This document shows, piece after piece, positions 33,617 to 41,240 of a DNA stretch of 64,000 nucleotides. The translations under genes were made by a program, and so were the position numbers. The notes under the pieces were generated by a model. That model did not search any database, was not told the DNA's origin, and saw only the letters and a list, made by a program, of their open reading frames with translations. The DNA comes from Parvularcula maris. Lineage in GTDB: Bacteria > Pseudomonadota > Alphaproteobacteria > Caulobacterales > Parvularculaceae. The DNA lies in NCBI RefSeq assembly GCF_024505085.1, contig NZ_JANIBC010000001.1, forward strand, positions 558,001-622,000. Reading direction: 5' to 3'. The number at the start of each line of letters is the position of its first letter. The first letter of the stretch is position 1.

Positions 33617-34540
33617 CTACTCGTACAAACCAACCGCTTCCATCAGCAGCTCGGCCTGCGCTTCCCAGGCTTCCGTGCCGGGGGCGATGAGTTCGACATG
33701 ACCTCCGGGGACTTCGATGTAGCGGGCAGGACCGCCTCCCTCGATCACCCTATCCGTGTACCCTCTACCCAGAAGGGGCGGAGCGATTCGATCATTCGCG
33801 GCGTGGACGCTGATCTGCTCGGGACCTGCGGGTTGGAAGAGGACGGGTGACGTGTCCGCCAAAGGGTTGGGGCGTTCGGGGGTGGGCCTGCCGGTAACCT
33901 TGTCCATCACATCGGCGAGGCAGGTGGTGAGGGTGACGGGCTTCGACGCTTCCAGGTCGGCCAGACCGCCCGAGACCAGGGCGGTTCTCATCGCGGAAGC
34001 GGTGTCGGAGCCGAGCGGGTTCTCGCCGTCGAGGTTATGCCGCGCGGAAAGCCACGCTACGAGATGTCCTCCTGCGGAGTGGCCGAAGCCTGCGACCCGC
34101 GAAGGGTCGATGCCTAGGGTTTCCGCTTCCTCGAAGAGGTGAGCTTCCGCCGCCGCCACATCCTCATAGGTGCCGAGGTAGCCTCCGCCTTCCTCGTCTA
34201 CGCCGCGATACTCGATATTGAACACGGCCAGTCCGCGCCGCCTGAGATCGTCGGCGGCATAGTTCATCAGGGTACGATCGGCAATGGCCTTCTGCCAGCA
34301 GCCTCCATGGATCATCAGAACGGCCGGATGCGGACCTTCCCCCTCGGGGAGCCATAGATCGGCGATGCCCGCTTCGTGGTCCGCATAGCGCACCGTGCGG
34401 TCCGGCCGGGGCAGGGGGCGGCTCGTCAGCTCCTCCCAGCCCATCAGTTCGGTGCCGGGTGCTGGCGCAGAGCTCGGTTCGCTATCGCCGCAGGCGGCGA
34501 GGAGAAGGGCGGCGGCGAGAAGGAGGGTTCGGATCAGCAT
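33617..34540 (-). CDS. Alpha/beta hydrolase lipoprotein, kynurenine formamidase-like
   Basis: A 307-residue alpha/beta hydrolase. The lipobox LLAAC ends at Cys17, so it is probably membrane-anchored on the outside. HGGCWQ at 78-83 matches the HGGxW oxyanion motif of eukaryotic-type arylformamidases and related esterases; the nucleophile elbow is GHSAGG (Ser155), and a His near residue 290 (PGGHVEL) would complete the triad. It is divergent from kynureninase, which suggests a role in N-formylkynurenine hydrolysis, but the export signal is odd for that. A carboxylesterase is the safe call. Confidence 0.82.
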   Translation of the reverse strand: MLIRTLLLAAALLLAACGDSEPSSAPAPGTELMGWEELTSRPLPRPDRTVRYADHEAGIADLWLPEGEGPHPAVLMIHGGCWQKAIADRTLMNYAADDLRRRGLAVFNIEYRGVDEEGGGYLGTYEDVAAAEAHLFEEAETLGIDPSRVAGFGHSAGGHLVAWLSARHNLDGENPLGSDTASAMRTALVSGGLADLEASKPVTLTTCLADVMDKVTGRPTPERPNPLADTSPVLFQPAGPEQISVHAANDRIAPPLLGRGYTDRVIEGGGPARYIEVPGGHVELIAPGTEAWEAQAELLMEAVGLYE

Positions 34541-34599
34541 GGGGTTTCCTAGGGCAAAGCCCGGCTCGCTGTCAGCACTGGAGATAGCGAGCCGCTGCG

Positions 34600-34751
34600 C
34601 TAGGGTCCGGACCTACAAACTGTCACGGGTTTGGCGCCCTGTCGTCGTCGCTGAACCTTGAGGTAGCCAGCTACCCCTGCGGTCCAGCTCCTATCCAGAA
34701 CGCTAAACCGCCTCGAGCAAAACCGTGACAGTTTGTAGGTCCGGGCCCTAG
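34600..34751. repeat. 33-bp inverted duplication flanking an 86-bp core between two divergent genes
   Basis: The segment 34600-34632 and the reverse complement of 34719-34751 agree at 31 of 33 positions, with an identical 22-base stretch containing GGACCTACAAACTGTCACGG. Both outer ends read CTAG. Each arm faces one of the two divergent genes. No transposase is present and no target duplication is evident. It could be a MITE-like relic or a duplicated promoter/operator. Confidence 0.85.
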
Positions 34752-34760
34752 AAGGCAGCC

Positions 34761-35978
34761 ATGAGAAGCCTGATCACCAGCCTCGACCTCGCCCGCCACT
34801 ACGATGCGGAGGACCCGCTCGGAGGCAGGCGCGCCCTGTTCGAGATACCGGAAGGCGTCACCTATCTCGTCGGCCACTCCCTCGGTCCGCTGACGCGCAG
34901 CGCCGCCGCGCGGGCCGACCGGGCGCTTCGCCAGGAGTGGGGCGAGGGGATGGTGCGGTCCTGGAACAGCGCGGGCTGGATCGACCTTGCCGGTGAGGTG
35001 GGCGACGCGATCGCTCCCCTGATCGGCGCGGCGCCGGGGGAGGTGGTGGTCTGTGACAGCGTGTCGGTGAACCTCTTCAAACTTGCCGGGGCGGCGCTGC
35101 CCCTGGCGAGGAAGCGGCTCGTGATGGTGGATGATCACGAGTTTCCCACCGACCAGTACATCGCCGAGGGATTGGCGGAGCTTGCCGGTGGCGAGGTCCG
35201 GCGTCTGCCAGCGGGCGAGGAGGGCTATGGCGAGGGCGGGGTGCTGATCCGCTCGGTGGTGAGCTACCGCAGCGGCGAGATCGTCGATGTGGCCGCAGCC
35301 GAGCGGCGCGCGCGGGAGGCCGGTACGGTCATCGTGTGGGACCTCAGCCACGCCGCCGGAGCGGTGCCGCTCAACCTTTCCGCAGACGGAGCGAGGCTGG
35401 CGGCGGGCTGCACCTATAAGTACCTCAATGGCGGGCCGGGGGCTCCCGCTTATGTCTATGCTGCCGAAGCCTTTGCCGAGAAGCTGTCGAGCCCTCTGCC
35501 AGGCTGGCTGGGGCATGCCGCGCCCTTCGCCTTCGACAGCGGATACACGCCGGCGGCGGGCGTGCAGCGCTTCGTAGCCGGGACGCCGCCGATCCTGTCG
35601 TTGAGCGCCTTGGCCGGAGCGCTTGAGGCCTTTGAAGGCGTGTCTCCAAGTGCCCTACACGGGAAAGCGGGTGTGCTCGGCGACATCGTTCTGCAGCGTG
35701 CGGAGGGGATGGGGTTAGCGGCATCCTCGCCGAAGGATCGCAGCAAGAGGGGTGGGCATGTCAGCTTGAGCCACGAGCACGGCTACGCCGTGGTGCAGGC
35801 CCTCGCGGAAGAGGGGGTTCTCTCGGACTTCCGAACGCCGGACACCATCCGGTTTGGACTCTCGCCCCTGTTCCTCTCCGCCGAAGAGGTCTGGGGTGTG
35901 ATGGACCGGCTCGAAGATATTCTCCGTACGAAGCGCTATGAAGAAGCGCGCTTCCAGGTTCGCTCGAAGGTCACCTGA
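34761..35978 (+). CDS. kynU: Kynureninase
   Basis: A 405-residue fold-type I PLP enzyme that cleaves kynurenine to anthranilate and alanine. YLVGHSLGPLTRSA near residue 35, DSVSVNLFKL near 100, IVWDLSHAAGAVPL near 190-203 and the Schiff-base lysine Lys220 in CTYKYLNGGPGAPA are the family landmarks. The ATG is preceded by AAGG directly after the inverted duplication. No tryptophan 2,3-dioxygenase gene is in the window. The 3' end overlaps the convergent sterol desaturase-like gene by eight bases. Confidence 0.93.
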   Translation: MRSLITSLDLARHYDAEDPLGGRRALFEIPEGVTYLVGHSLGPLTRSAAARADRALRQEWGEGMVRSWNSAGWIDLAGEVGDAIAPLIGAAPGEVVVCDSVSVNLFKLAGAALPLARKRLVMVDDHEFPTDQYIAEGLAELAGGEVRRLPAGEEGYGEGGVLIRSVVSYRSGEIVDVAAAERRAREAGTVIVWDLSHAAGAVPLNLSADGARLAAGCTYKYLNGGPGAPAYVYAAEAFAEKLSSPLPGWLGHAAPFAFDSGYTPAAGVQRFVAGTPPILSLSALAGALEAFEGVSPSALHGKAGVLGDIVLQRAEGMGLAASSPKDRSKRGGHVSLSHEHGYAVVQALAEEGVLSDFRTPDTIRFGLSPLFLSAEEVWGVMDRLEDILRTKRYEEARFQVRSKVT

Positions 35979-36699
35979 ACGGGTCGGCGGCCAAGGCTCC
36001 GAGCCCCTTGTCGGACTGCCCTTCGACACCGTATTGGCCCTCGGTTTCTTCGCGGCGGAAGGAGCCGAACAGGCGGTCGAACAAGGTCGTCAGTGTGCCG
36101 TAATTGCTGTCAGTGGCCTCCCGCCTCGGCACATGGTGGACCCGGTGGTGGCGGGGCGTGACCACTGCCCGGCGCATGGTCTCATCGACAGCCTTGGGAA
36201 GCTGGAGGTTGGCGTGGTGGAAGCCTGCCGAGATGATGACCAGCGCATCGAACAGCAGGATGGCCTCGACGCTGATATCCAGCGCCAGAACGAAGAACCC
36301 GCGCACCGCCGCCGAAAGAGCCACCTCGCCGGGGTGGAAGCGCAGCGCCGAGGTGACGTCCAGGAACTCGTCATAGTGATGGACACGGTGGAACCGCCAG
36401 AGGACGGGCAGCTCGTGATTGGCGCGGTGCCACCAGTAGATGAAGAACTCGAGCGCGATCAGGTCGGGCAGGAAGCGCAGCCAGAACGGGGTCTCTTCCC
36501 GCCAGGCCGGGCCGAACTCCGCAGCCGCCAGGGAGACGGGCGTCACGATGGCCATGGTGGTCAGCACGCCGAGCATGCCGAGCGCGACGTTCTTGATCAG
36601 CCGGGGGCGGGACGGACGCCGGTGCGCAGGGCTCAGCCGCTCCCAGAAGAGCCAGACCGCCAGGGCGATCCCCACGCCGATGGTCAGCCCCGTTTCCAC
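35971..36699 (-). CDS. Sterol desaturase / fatty acid hydroxylase family protein
   Basis: A 242-residue membrane protein of the fatty acid hydroxylase superfamily, which uses a di-iron centre to hydroxylate or desaturate lipids. Histidine boxes are visible: HRANHE (HxxxH), HRVHHYDEFLDVTSALRFH (HxxHH), a third His at GFHHANLQ and HHRVHH. Four helices surround them. The natural substrate (carotenoid, sterol-like or ornithine lipid) cannot be told. It begins seven bases after the DUF2959 gene stop and probably shares its transcript. Confidence 0.88.
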   Translation of the reverse strand: METGLTIGVGIALAVWLFWERLSPAHRRPSRPRLIKNVALGMLGVLTTMAIVTPVSLAAAEFGPAWREETPFWLRFLPDLIALEFFIYWWHRANHELPVLWRFHRVHHYDEFLDVTSALRFHPGEVALSAAVRGFFVLALDISVEAILLFDALVIISAGFHHANLQLPKAVDETMRRAVVTPRHHRVHHVPRREATDSNYGTLTTLFDRLFGSFRREETEGQYGVEGQSDKGLGALAADPFR

Positions 36700-36706
36700 C
36701 CTTCGG

Positions 36707-37360
36707 TTATGCGTCGGGCATGGAGGCGATGAACGCCTCCGCTTCGGCGATGGCCTTGTCCATCTCGCGGATCAGCGCGTCGACCCGGCTCTCAATGGTG
36801 GCGAGTTCCGCGTCGAGACCAGCGATGGCGCGGGCGTTGAGGTTGTGTTTCAGGAACAGGACCTGATCGCCGAAGATCGTCAGCACCGGGTCCATCCGGT
36901 CGGCGGCGATGTTCATGGCTGTCAGAACCTGCTCGTAGCGGCGCTCGGTCTCGCGCAGTTGGGCCTCGGAGCGGCGGCGCAGATCGGGGGAGGAGTAGGC
37001 GTTCAGCTCCTCGCGCCACTCGCGGAAGAGGGCGCTGCCGACATTCTCGATGCCGTCGATGCGGGAGCGGACGAGCTTGGCCTCGCCTTCCAGCCGGTCG
37101 TACTGGCTCGACAGGCGGTCATAGGTCTTGGCGAGCTCGCCGCCATCGAAGCTGACGAGGGCTCGGTACTGCTCCAGGGCGTCCTTGAACTCCTCCTGGG
37201 CACCGGACTGGGCATCACGGGCGCTGTCCACCCGGCGCACCAGAAGCTCCCGCTTCTCGATGCCAATGTTCTCGAGGGCGTTGTAGTAGGTGCTGGCACA
37301 GCCGGACAGGACGAAGCTGCCGAGCAGGAAGGCGAGGGCGGTCGAGCTGCGGGTGATCAT
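36707..37360 (-). CDS. DUF2959 family lipoprotein
   Basis: A 217-residue predicted lipoprotein: LSGC at residues 18-21 is the lipobox. The start of the mature part, STYYNALENIGIEKRELLVRRVDSARDAQ, is the DUF2959 signature. The rest is a long helical, coiled-coil-prone region (QYRALVSFDGGELAKTYDRLSSQYDRLEGEAK...). The family is of unknown function, probably periplasmic. Upstream gene of a two-gene unit with the sterol desaturase-like gene. Confidence 0.85.
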   Translation of the reverse strand: MITRSSTALAFLLGSFVLSGCASTYYNALENIGIEKRELLVRRVDSARDAQSGAQEEFKDALEQYRALVSFDGGELAKTYDRLSSQYDRLEGEAKLVRSRIDGIENVGSALFREWREELNAYSSPDLRRRSEAQLRETERRYEQVLTAMNIAADRMDPVLTIFGDQVLFLKHNLNARAIAGLDAELATIESRVDALIREMDKAIAEAEAFIASMPDA

Positions 37361-37480
37361 TCGGGTTATATGGAGACAATCGTACTCTTTCCCAAACGAA
37401 AAAGATGTGACCGACCTTCTGCTTCTGGCGTCGCCGCATCTCGCTGGTTAGAAAAGAGGCGCGAGATACTGGAGTGCCCC

Positions 37481-38566
37481 ATGGTCCGATACGTCGTCGC
37501 TGCGCTTGTCCTGGTTCTCGCACAGGGCTGTGGGAGCGAACCGGAACCCACCTTGGACGGACCTGCCGTCGGCATGGTTCGGTTGAGCTTCGTCGACCCC
37601 GACCGGCCATCCTGGTCTAGTGACGGCCCGCGTCCGGTAACGACCACCCTGTGGTATCCCGCCAATGCATCGTCTGAGATGAGCCTAGTCGAAATTCCCA
37701 GCGACAGGCCGATTTTCGTGGGCGGCTTCGCGGCCAGGAACGCCGCCATCGCCGAGGAACGCGCCTATCCCCTGGTCCTTCTGTCCCATGGGACAGGCGG
37801 CAGCGGGCTTCAGATGATGTGGCTCGGGCGTGCCTTGGCCGAACAGGGGTACATCGCCGCCGCGGTCGATCACCATGGCAACACGGCCGCGGAGGAACGC
37901 TATGACCCGCGCGGCTTCCGCATGCCCTGGCACAGGGCGCAGGACCTTTCCGTGGTCATCGACCGGCTCCTCGAAGACGAGCAGTGGGGTTCCAGTATTG
38001 ATCAGGAGAACGTCGCCGCTGCCGGGTTCTCGCTCGGCGGCTACACCGTTACGGCCTTGGCCGGGGGGCTGACGGATCTTGACCGTCTCGCCTCATTCTG
38101 TGCCGGGCCGGAGCGCGACGCGACCTGTGAACCGCAATCGGAATATCCTGACGCCGAAGAGGACTTCGTGGCTCTGCTGGAGCATGATCCGGCATTGGAC
38201 GAAGCGATCAGACAGTCGCAGCGCGACTTTTCCGATCCCCGCATCACCCGCTTCGCGCTACTTGGTCCGGCGCTTCTTCAAGCCTTCACCGACGACAGTC
38301 TCCGGGCGATCGAAGCGTCCGTGCTGGTGATCGGCGGCGGTGACGACGACATCGCTCCGGTCGCGACCAATGCAAAACGGCTCGCGGACCTTGCGCCGGA
38401 AGCAACCTTGCATGTTGCCGAGGGCGCTAACCACTATGCCTTTCTCGACCCGTGCACGGCGCGCGGCAGGCGCTTTGTCCCTGCCTGTGCGGACGGCGGC
38501 GCATCGCGGCAAAGCGTTCACGAAGAGACGATCGCCCTATTGCTCGATTTCCTGTCGGAGGAATGA
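37481..38566 (+). CDS. Alpha/beta hydrolase lipoprotein (dienelactone hydrolase-like)
   Basis: A 361-residue hydrolase. The ATG at 37481 follows GGAG by six bases; the frame is open far upstream but that region belongs to the genes on the other strand. The lipobox LAQGC gives Cys17. LLSHGTGGSG (oxyanion region) precedes the nucleophile elbow GFSLGG with Ser184; ASVLVIGGGDDDIAPV holds the acid region and GANHYAFLDPC the catalytic His. This order is typical of the dienelactone hydrolase/PAF-acetylhydrolase-like lipoproteins. Substrate unknown. Confidence 0.82.
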   Translation: MVRYVVAALVLVLAQGCGSEPEPTLDGPAVGMVRLSFVDPDRPSWSSDGPRPVTTTLWYPANASSEMSLVEIPSDRPIFVGGFAARNAAIAEERAYPLVLLSHGTGGSGLQMMWLGRALAEQGYIAAAVDHHGNTAAEERYDPRGFRMPWHRAQDLSVVIDRLLEDEQWGSSIDQENVAAAGFSLGGYTVTALAGGLTDLDRLASFCAGPERDATCEPQSEYPDAEEDFVALLEHDPALDEAIRQSQRDFSDPRITRFALLGPALLQAFTDDSLRAIEASVLVIGGGDDDIAPVATNAKRLADLAPEATLHVAEGANHYAFLDPCTARGRRFVPACADGGASRQSVHEETIALLLDFLSEE

Positions 38567-38661
38567 GCGTAGCGCTTGTTTTGCTTCCCTCACCACGAGT
38601 GGGGAGGCTGCCGCGTCGGCGAAGGGTATGATCGCCCAAAAATTGGCCATCGCAGCCTTCG

Positions 38662-38688
38662 GCGGAGAACCGATTTTCAGTTCTCCGC
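38662..38688 (-). terminator. Hairpin downstream of rplY
   Basis: GCGGAGAAC (38662-38670) pairs perfectly with GTTCTCCGC (38680-38688) over a nine-base loop, about 25 bases after the rplY stop. The T run expected for termination is weak. The same nine-base arms occur in the rplJ leader at 50523 and 50557. Confidence 0.4.
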
Positions 38689-38714
38689 AAGGTGCTCCTC
38701 GATAGGGCGGAAGA

Positions 38715-39371
38715 CTACTCCTCGTCCTTGACCTCGGTGGCAGGCACTTCGTCCGCGGCCACTTCCTCGCCGTCTTCGTCCTCGTCCTGCTGGGACTTGA
38801 GGCCGGACGGTGAGGCGATGGTGGCGACGGTGAAGTCGCGGTCGGTGATGGTGGCCTCGACGCCCTTAGGCATGGAGGTGCCGGAGATCTTGATGGCGTC
38901 GCCGATCTCGAACGAGGCGAGGTCGAACTCAAGGGCCTCGGGGATCTCGGTGGCAGGGGCCACGACCTCGACCTCGTGGCGCACCACGTTGAGGACACCG
39001 CCGGCTTTCAGGCCGGGGCAGGTCTCTTCGTTGAGGAAGCGCACGGGTACGTTGACGGTGACGCGGGTCGAGCTGTCCACGCGCATCAGGTCGACATGCA
39101 TCGGAAGGTCCTTGACCGGGTCGACTTGGATGTCGCGGCCGATGACCTGGTGCTTCTTGCCCTCTAGGTCGACGATGCCGAGCACGTCGATGAGGTTGCC
39201 CGTGGTGTAGGCCTTGAGCACCTGGTTGTAGCGCATCTTGATGTTCATCGGCTCTTTCTTGCCGCCATAGATGACAGCAGGGACCCAGCCGTCGCGGCGG
39301 ACGGCGCGGCTGCCGCCGGTGCCGGAGCGCTTGCGCGGTTCACAATCGAAAACGGTCGCGTCGGAAGACAT
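38715..39371 (-). CDS. rplY: 50S ribosomal protein L25 / general stress protein Ctc
   Basis: A 218-residue long-form L25 (TL5/CTC) that binds 5S rRNA. The N-terminal domain includes RKRSGTGGSRAVRRDGWVPAVIYGG and HVDLMRV; the C-terminal beta domain (ISGTSMPKGVEATITDRDFTVATIASPSG) and an acidic tail (DEDEDGEEVAADEV) follow. The ATG at 39371 follows AAAGGATAGGG; a longer frame from 39440 adds 23 residues not seen in L25. pth, its usual partner, is not next to it here. Confidence 0.93.
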   Translation of the reverse strand: MSSDATVFDCEPRKRSGTGGSRAVRRDGWVPAVIYGGKKEPMNIKMRYNQVLKAYTTGNLIDVLGIVDLEGKKHQVIGRDIQVDPVKDLPMHVDLMRVDSSTRVTVNVPVRFLNEETCPGLKAGGVLNVVRHEVEVVAPATEIPEALEFDLASFEIGDAIKISGTSMPKGVEATITDRDFTVATIASPSGLKSQQDEDEDGEEVAADEVPATEVKDEE

Positions 39372-39519
39372 AAGCCCTATCCTTTCTGTTCGTCCCGCAG
39401 ACCGGACCTCCGGCCCCCGGAAGAAGAGCTGCGGCGGCAAGAGCTGATGCGGCCGAGCCCGGTTTTCCCAAGTGCGGCGCGGCTAGGGGAAAGAGCGGGA
39501 GATGGCAAGGGGAAAGCGG

Positions 39520-40305
39520 CTAGAGGAGGCGGCTGCCGGCGTCCGCCGCGACGAAGAGGGCGACGAGAAGGATCATGGCCGCGAACATCCTTCTGCCGAG
39601 CTGCTGATGGTTCTCCAGGCGCCTTGCGACAAGAATGCCTGCCGCCCCTCCCAGTGCGCCCCCTGCCAGCAGCAGACCGATGAGCGGTAGGCTGACTAGT
39701 CCGGAGAGGGCGTAGTTGGCGGAGGTGGTGGCGCCGAACGCGGCCACTGAGACAAGCGACGCTGCGGCGGCATGGGACAGGGTGAAGCCTGCCGCGTAGA
39801 TCAGGCCGGGGACGATCAGGAACCCGCCGCCAATGCCGAAGAAGCCGGATGCCGCGCCGACAAGGCTCCCCGTGGGGGCCAGGCGGCGCAGCCTTGGGCC
39901 GTCGAGACGCGCTTCGGGGTCACCCTCGCTTGCAGGCCTTCGGAACATGGCCAGCCCCACCGCCGCCATCGCTAGAGCGAAGCCGAAAAGGAGAACGTCG
40001 TCGCCGGTCAGCTTAGCAAGGCTCGACCCCAGTGCGGCGCCGAAGACGCCTGACGCAGCGAAGACCAGCGCGCAGGGCCATTTGACCCTTCCGCCCCGCC
40101 AGTGGCCGAGAAGGCTGAAGAGAGCGATGGCTGCCACCCCCGCCGCCGAGGTTCCGAGGGCGAGGTGGGTGTCCTTCACGCCGACCACGTAGAGGAGAAG
40201 CGGCGCGGCCAGCACCGAGCCTCCGCCGCCGAACGTGCTGAGCATCACGCCGATCAGCGCGCCGCTCATCAGCGTCAGGAGGATGGTCTGCGGGTCCAGC
40301 GCCAT
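39520..40305 (-). CDS. TauE/SafE family anion exporter
   Basis: A 261-residue membrane protein with about eight helices. The two internal repeats of the TauE/SafE family start with GALIGVMLSTFGGGGSVLAAPLL and GSLVGAASGFFGIGGGFLIVPGLI. Members export sulfite, sulfoacetate or related anions. It is the last gene of a three-gene unit with a sulfide-responsive repressor and a rhodanese, so sulfite or thiosulfate produced by persulfide oxidation is the likely substrate (inference). It follows the rhodanese gene by three bases. Confidence 0.88.
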   Translation of the reverse strand: MALDPQTILLTLMSGALIGVMLSTFGGGGSVLAAPLLLYVVGVKDTHLALGTSAAGVAAIALFSLLGHWRGGRVKWPCALVFAASGVFGAALGSSLAKLTGDDVLLFGFALAMAAVGLAMFRRPASEGDPEARLDGPRLRRLAPTGSLVGAASGFFGIGGGFLIVPGLIYAAGFTLSHAAAASLVSVAAFGATTSANYALSGLVSLPLIGLLLAGGALGGAAGILVARRLENHQQLGRRMFAAMILLVALFVAADAGSRLL

Positions 40306-40308
40306 CGC

Positions 40309-40833
40309 TTACGCAACGGCGCTGCGGTTCCAGGGCATGACGCCGAGGAGCTTGGCCATGCCGCACCAGCCGCTGGCGCCTGCAAAGGTGAGCCCGGCAC
40401 CGACAAAGGCGGCGACGCCGTAGAAGCCTGGATGGGTCAGGGTGCCGAGCACGACGCCAAGAAGCACCAGAAGCCCCGCCGTGATCTGGACCTGACGCAT
40501 GATCTCCAGGGGCGCCTTGCGGTCCTTCTCCGTGGGCAGACCGGCGGACTTCCAGCCCTCGATCCCGCCTTCGAGAACGTAGCCGCGACCCTTGGAGGCG
40601 TCCGAGAGATCGGCGCAGTGGACTTCGGTGCGGTTGCCGCTGCGGCACATGAAGATCGGCGTCTTCTCTTCGGTGACCGAGCCTGTCTTCAAAGCGGCTA
40701 AGGGGCGGGAGGCTGCGCCGCGCACATGCTCGCGGGCGAACTCGTCGGCGCCGCGTACGTCGATAAGCATAGCCTCACCCGCGGCGAGCTTCGCTCTTGC
40801 TTCGGAGGGAGAGAGGGAGGGCAGGATGGTCAT
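40309..40833 (-). CDS. Rhodanese fused to a DUF2892 membrane domain
   Basis: A 174-residue fusion. Residues 1 to about 105 are a rhodanese domain with catalytic Cys63 in FMCRSGNRT, which carries a persulfide during sulfur transfer. Residues about 112-170 are a two-helix DUF2892 domain (IMRQVQITAGLLVLLGVVLG) that anchors it to the inner membrane. This architecture is common in bigR-type sulfide operons. The start overlaps the repressor stop by four bases, so synthesis is coupled. Confidence 0.9.
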   Translation of the reverse strand: MTILPSLSPSEARAKLAAGEAMLIDVRGADEFAREHVRGAASRPLAALKTGSVTEEKTPIFMCRSGNRTEVHCADLSDASKGRGYVLEGGIEGWKSAGLPTEKDRKAPLEIMRQVQITAGLLVLLGVVLGTLTHPGFYGVAAFVGAGLTFAGASGWCGMAKLLGVMPWNRSAVA

Positions 40834-41153
40834 GACAGCATCTCCGGGCAGTAGATCGCAGCTAGGGTTTCGATGATGGCGAGGACGGCAGGGTCGCCGA
40901 TCCGGTAGTGCATGGTCTGCCCCTCCCGGCGCGCCTCAACGAGGCCTTCGCGGCGCAGGACGGCGAGGTGCTGGGACAGGGCGGACTGGGACAGGGAGAA
41001 GGCTTTGCCGAGCTCCGACACCGGCATCTCGCCGCTGCCCAGACGGCAGAGGATCATGAGCCGGTGCGGGTTTCCCATGGTGCGAAGCAGGCTGGCGGCC
41101 TGACCGGCGCGCGCCTCGAAATCATCGGGGTTGAGCTTCAGAAGAGCATCCAT
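40830..41153 (-). CDS. ArsR-family sulfide/persulfide-responsive repressor (SqrR/BigR type)
   Basis: A 107-residue winged-helix repressor. The HTH reads VSELGKAFSLSQSALSQHLAVLRREGLVEARREG. Two cysteines, Cys36 (MILCRLG) and Cys102 (AIYCPEM), are 66 residues apart, the same spacing as the Cys41/Cys107 pair of SqrR and the matching pair of BigR, which form a tetrasulfide or disulfide that releases DNA. No metal-binding ArsR motif (CVC) is present. It heads the rhodanese-TauE unit and is divergent from the persulfide dioxygenase gene. Confidence 0.9.
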   Translation of the reverse strand: MDALLKLNPDDFEARAGQAASLLRTMGNPHRLMILCRLGSGEMPVSELGKAFSLSQSALSQHLAVLRREGLVEARREGQTMHYRIGDPAVLAIIETLAAIYCPEMLS

Positions 41154-41159
41154 GGCCCT

Positions 41160-41200
41160 AGTATATGCACGCTTGCTAATTTAGCAAGTTTTCATATATA
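41160..41200. promoter_or_regulatory. Symmetric operator with two divergent promoters
   Basis: CTTGCTAATTTAGCAAG (41172-41188) is a perfect palindrome, and at equal distance on both sides TATATG (41162-41167) and CATATA (41193-41198) pair as an outer dyad. Rightward promoter: TTGCTA (41173-41178), 16 bases, TATATA (41195-41200). Leftward promoter: TTGCTA (complement of 41182-41187), 16 bases, TATACT (complement of 41160-41165). Both -35 elements sit in the palindrome, so one bound dimer would block both. Confidence 0.75.
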
Positions 41201-41240
41201 GGACCAACGTTGAGATATTCTGCATAAGCGGAGCGGTGCG

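Noticed and set aside
36440-37480. Upstream extension of the hydrolase lipoprotein frame
   Set aside because: Runs antisense through the sterol desaturase-like and DUF2959 genes; the lipoprotein start at 37481 has a good ribosome-binding site and signal peptide.
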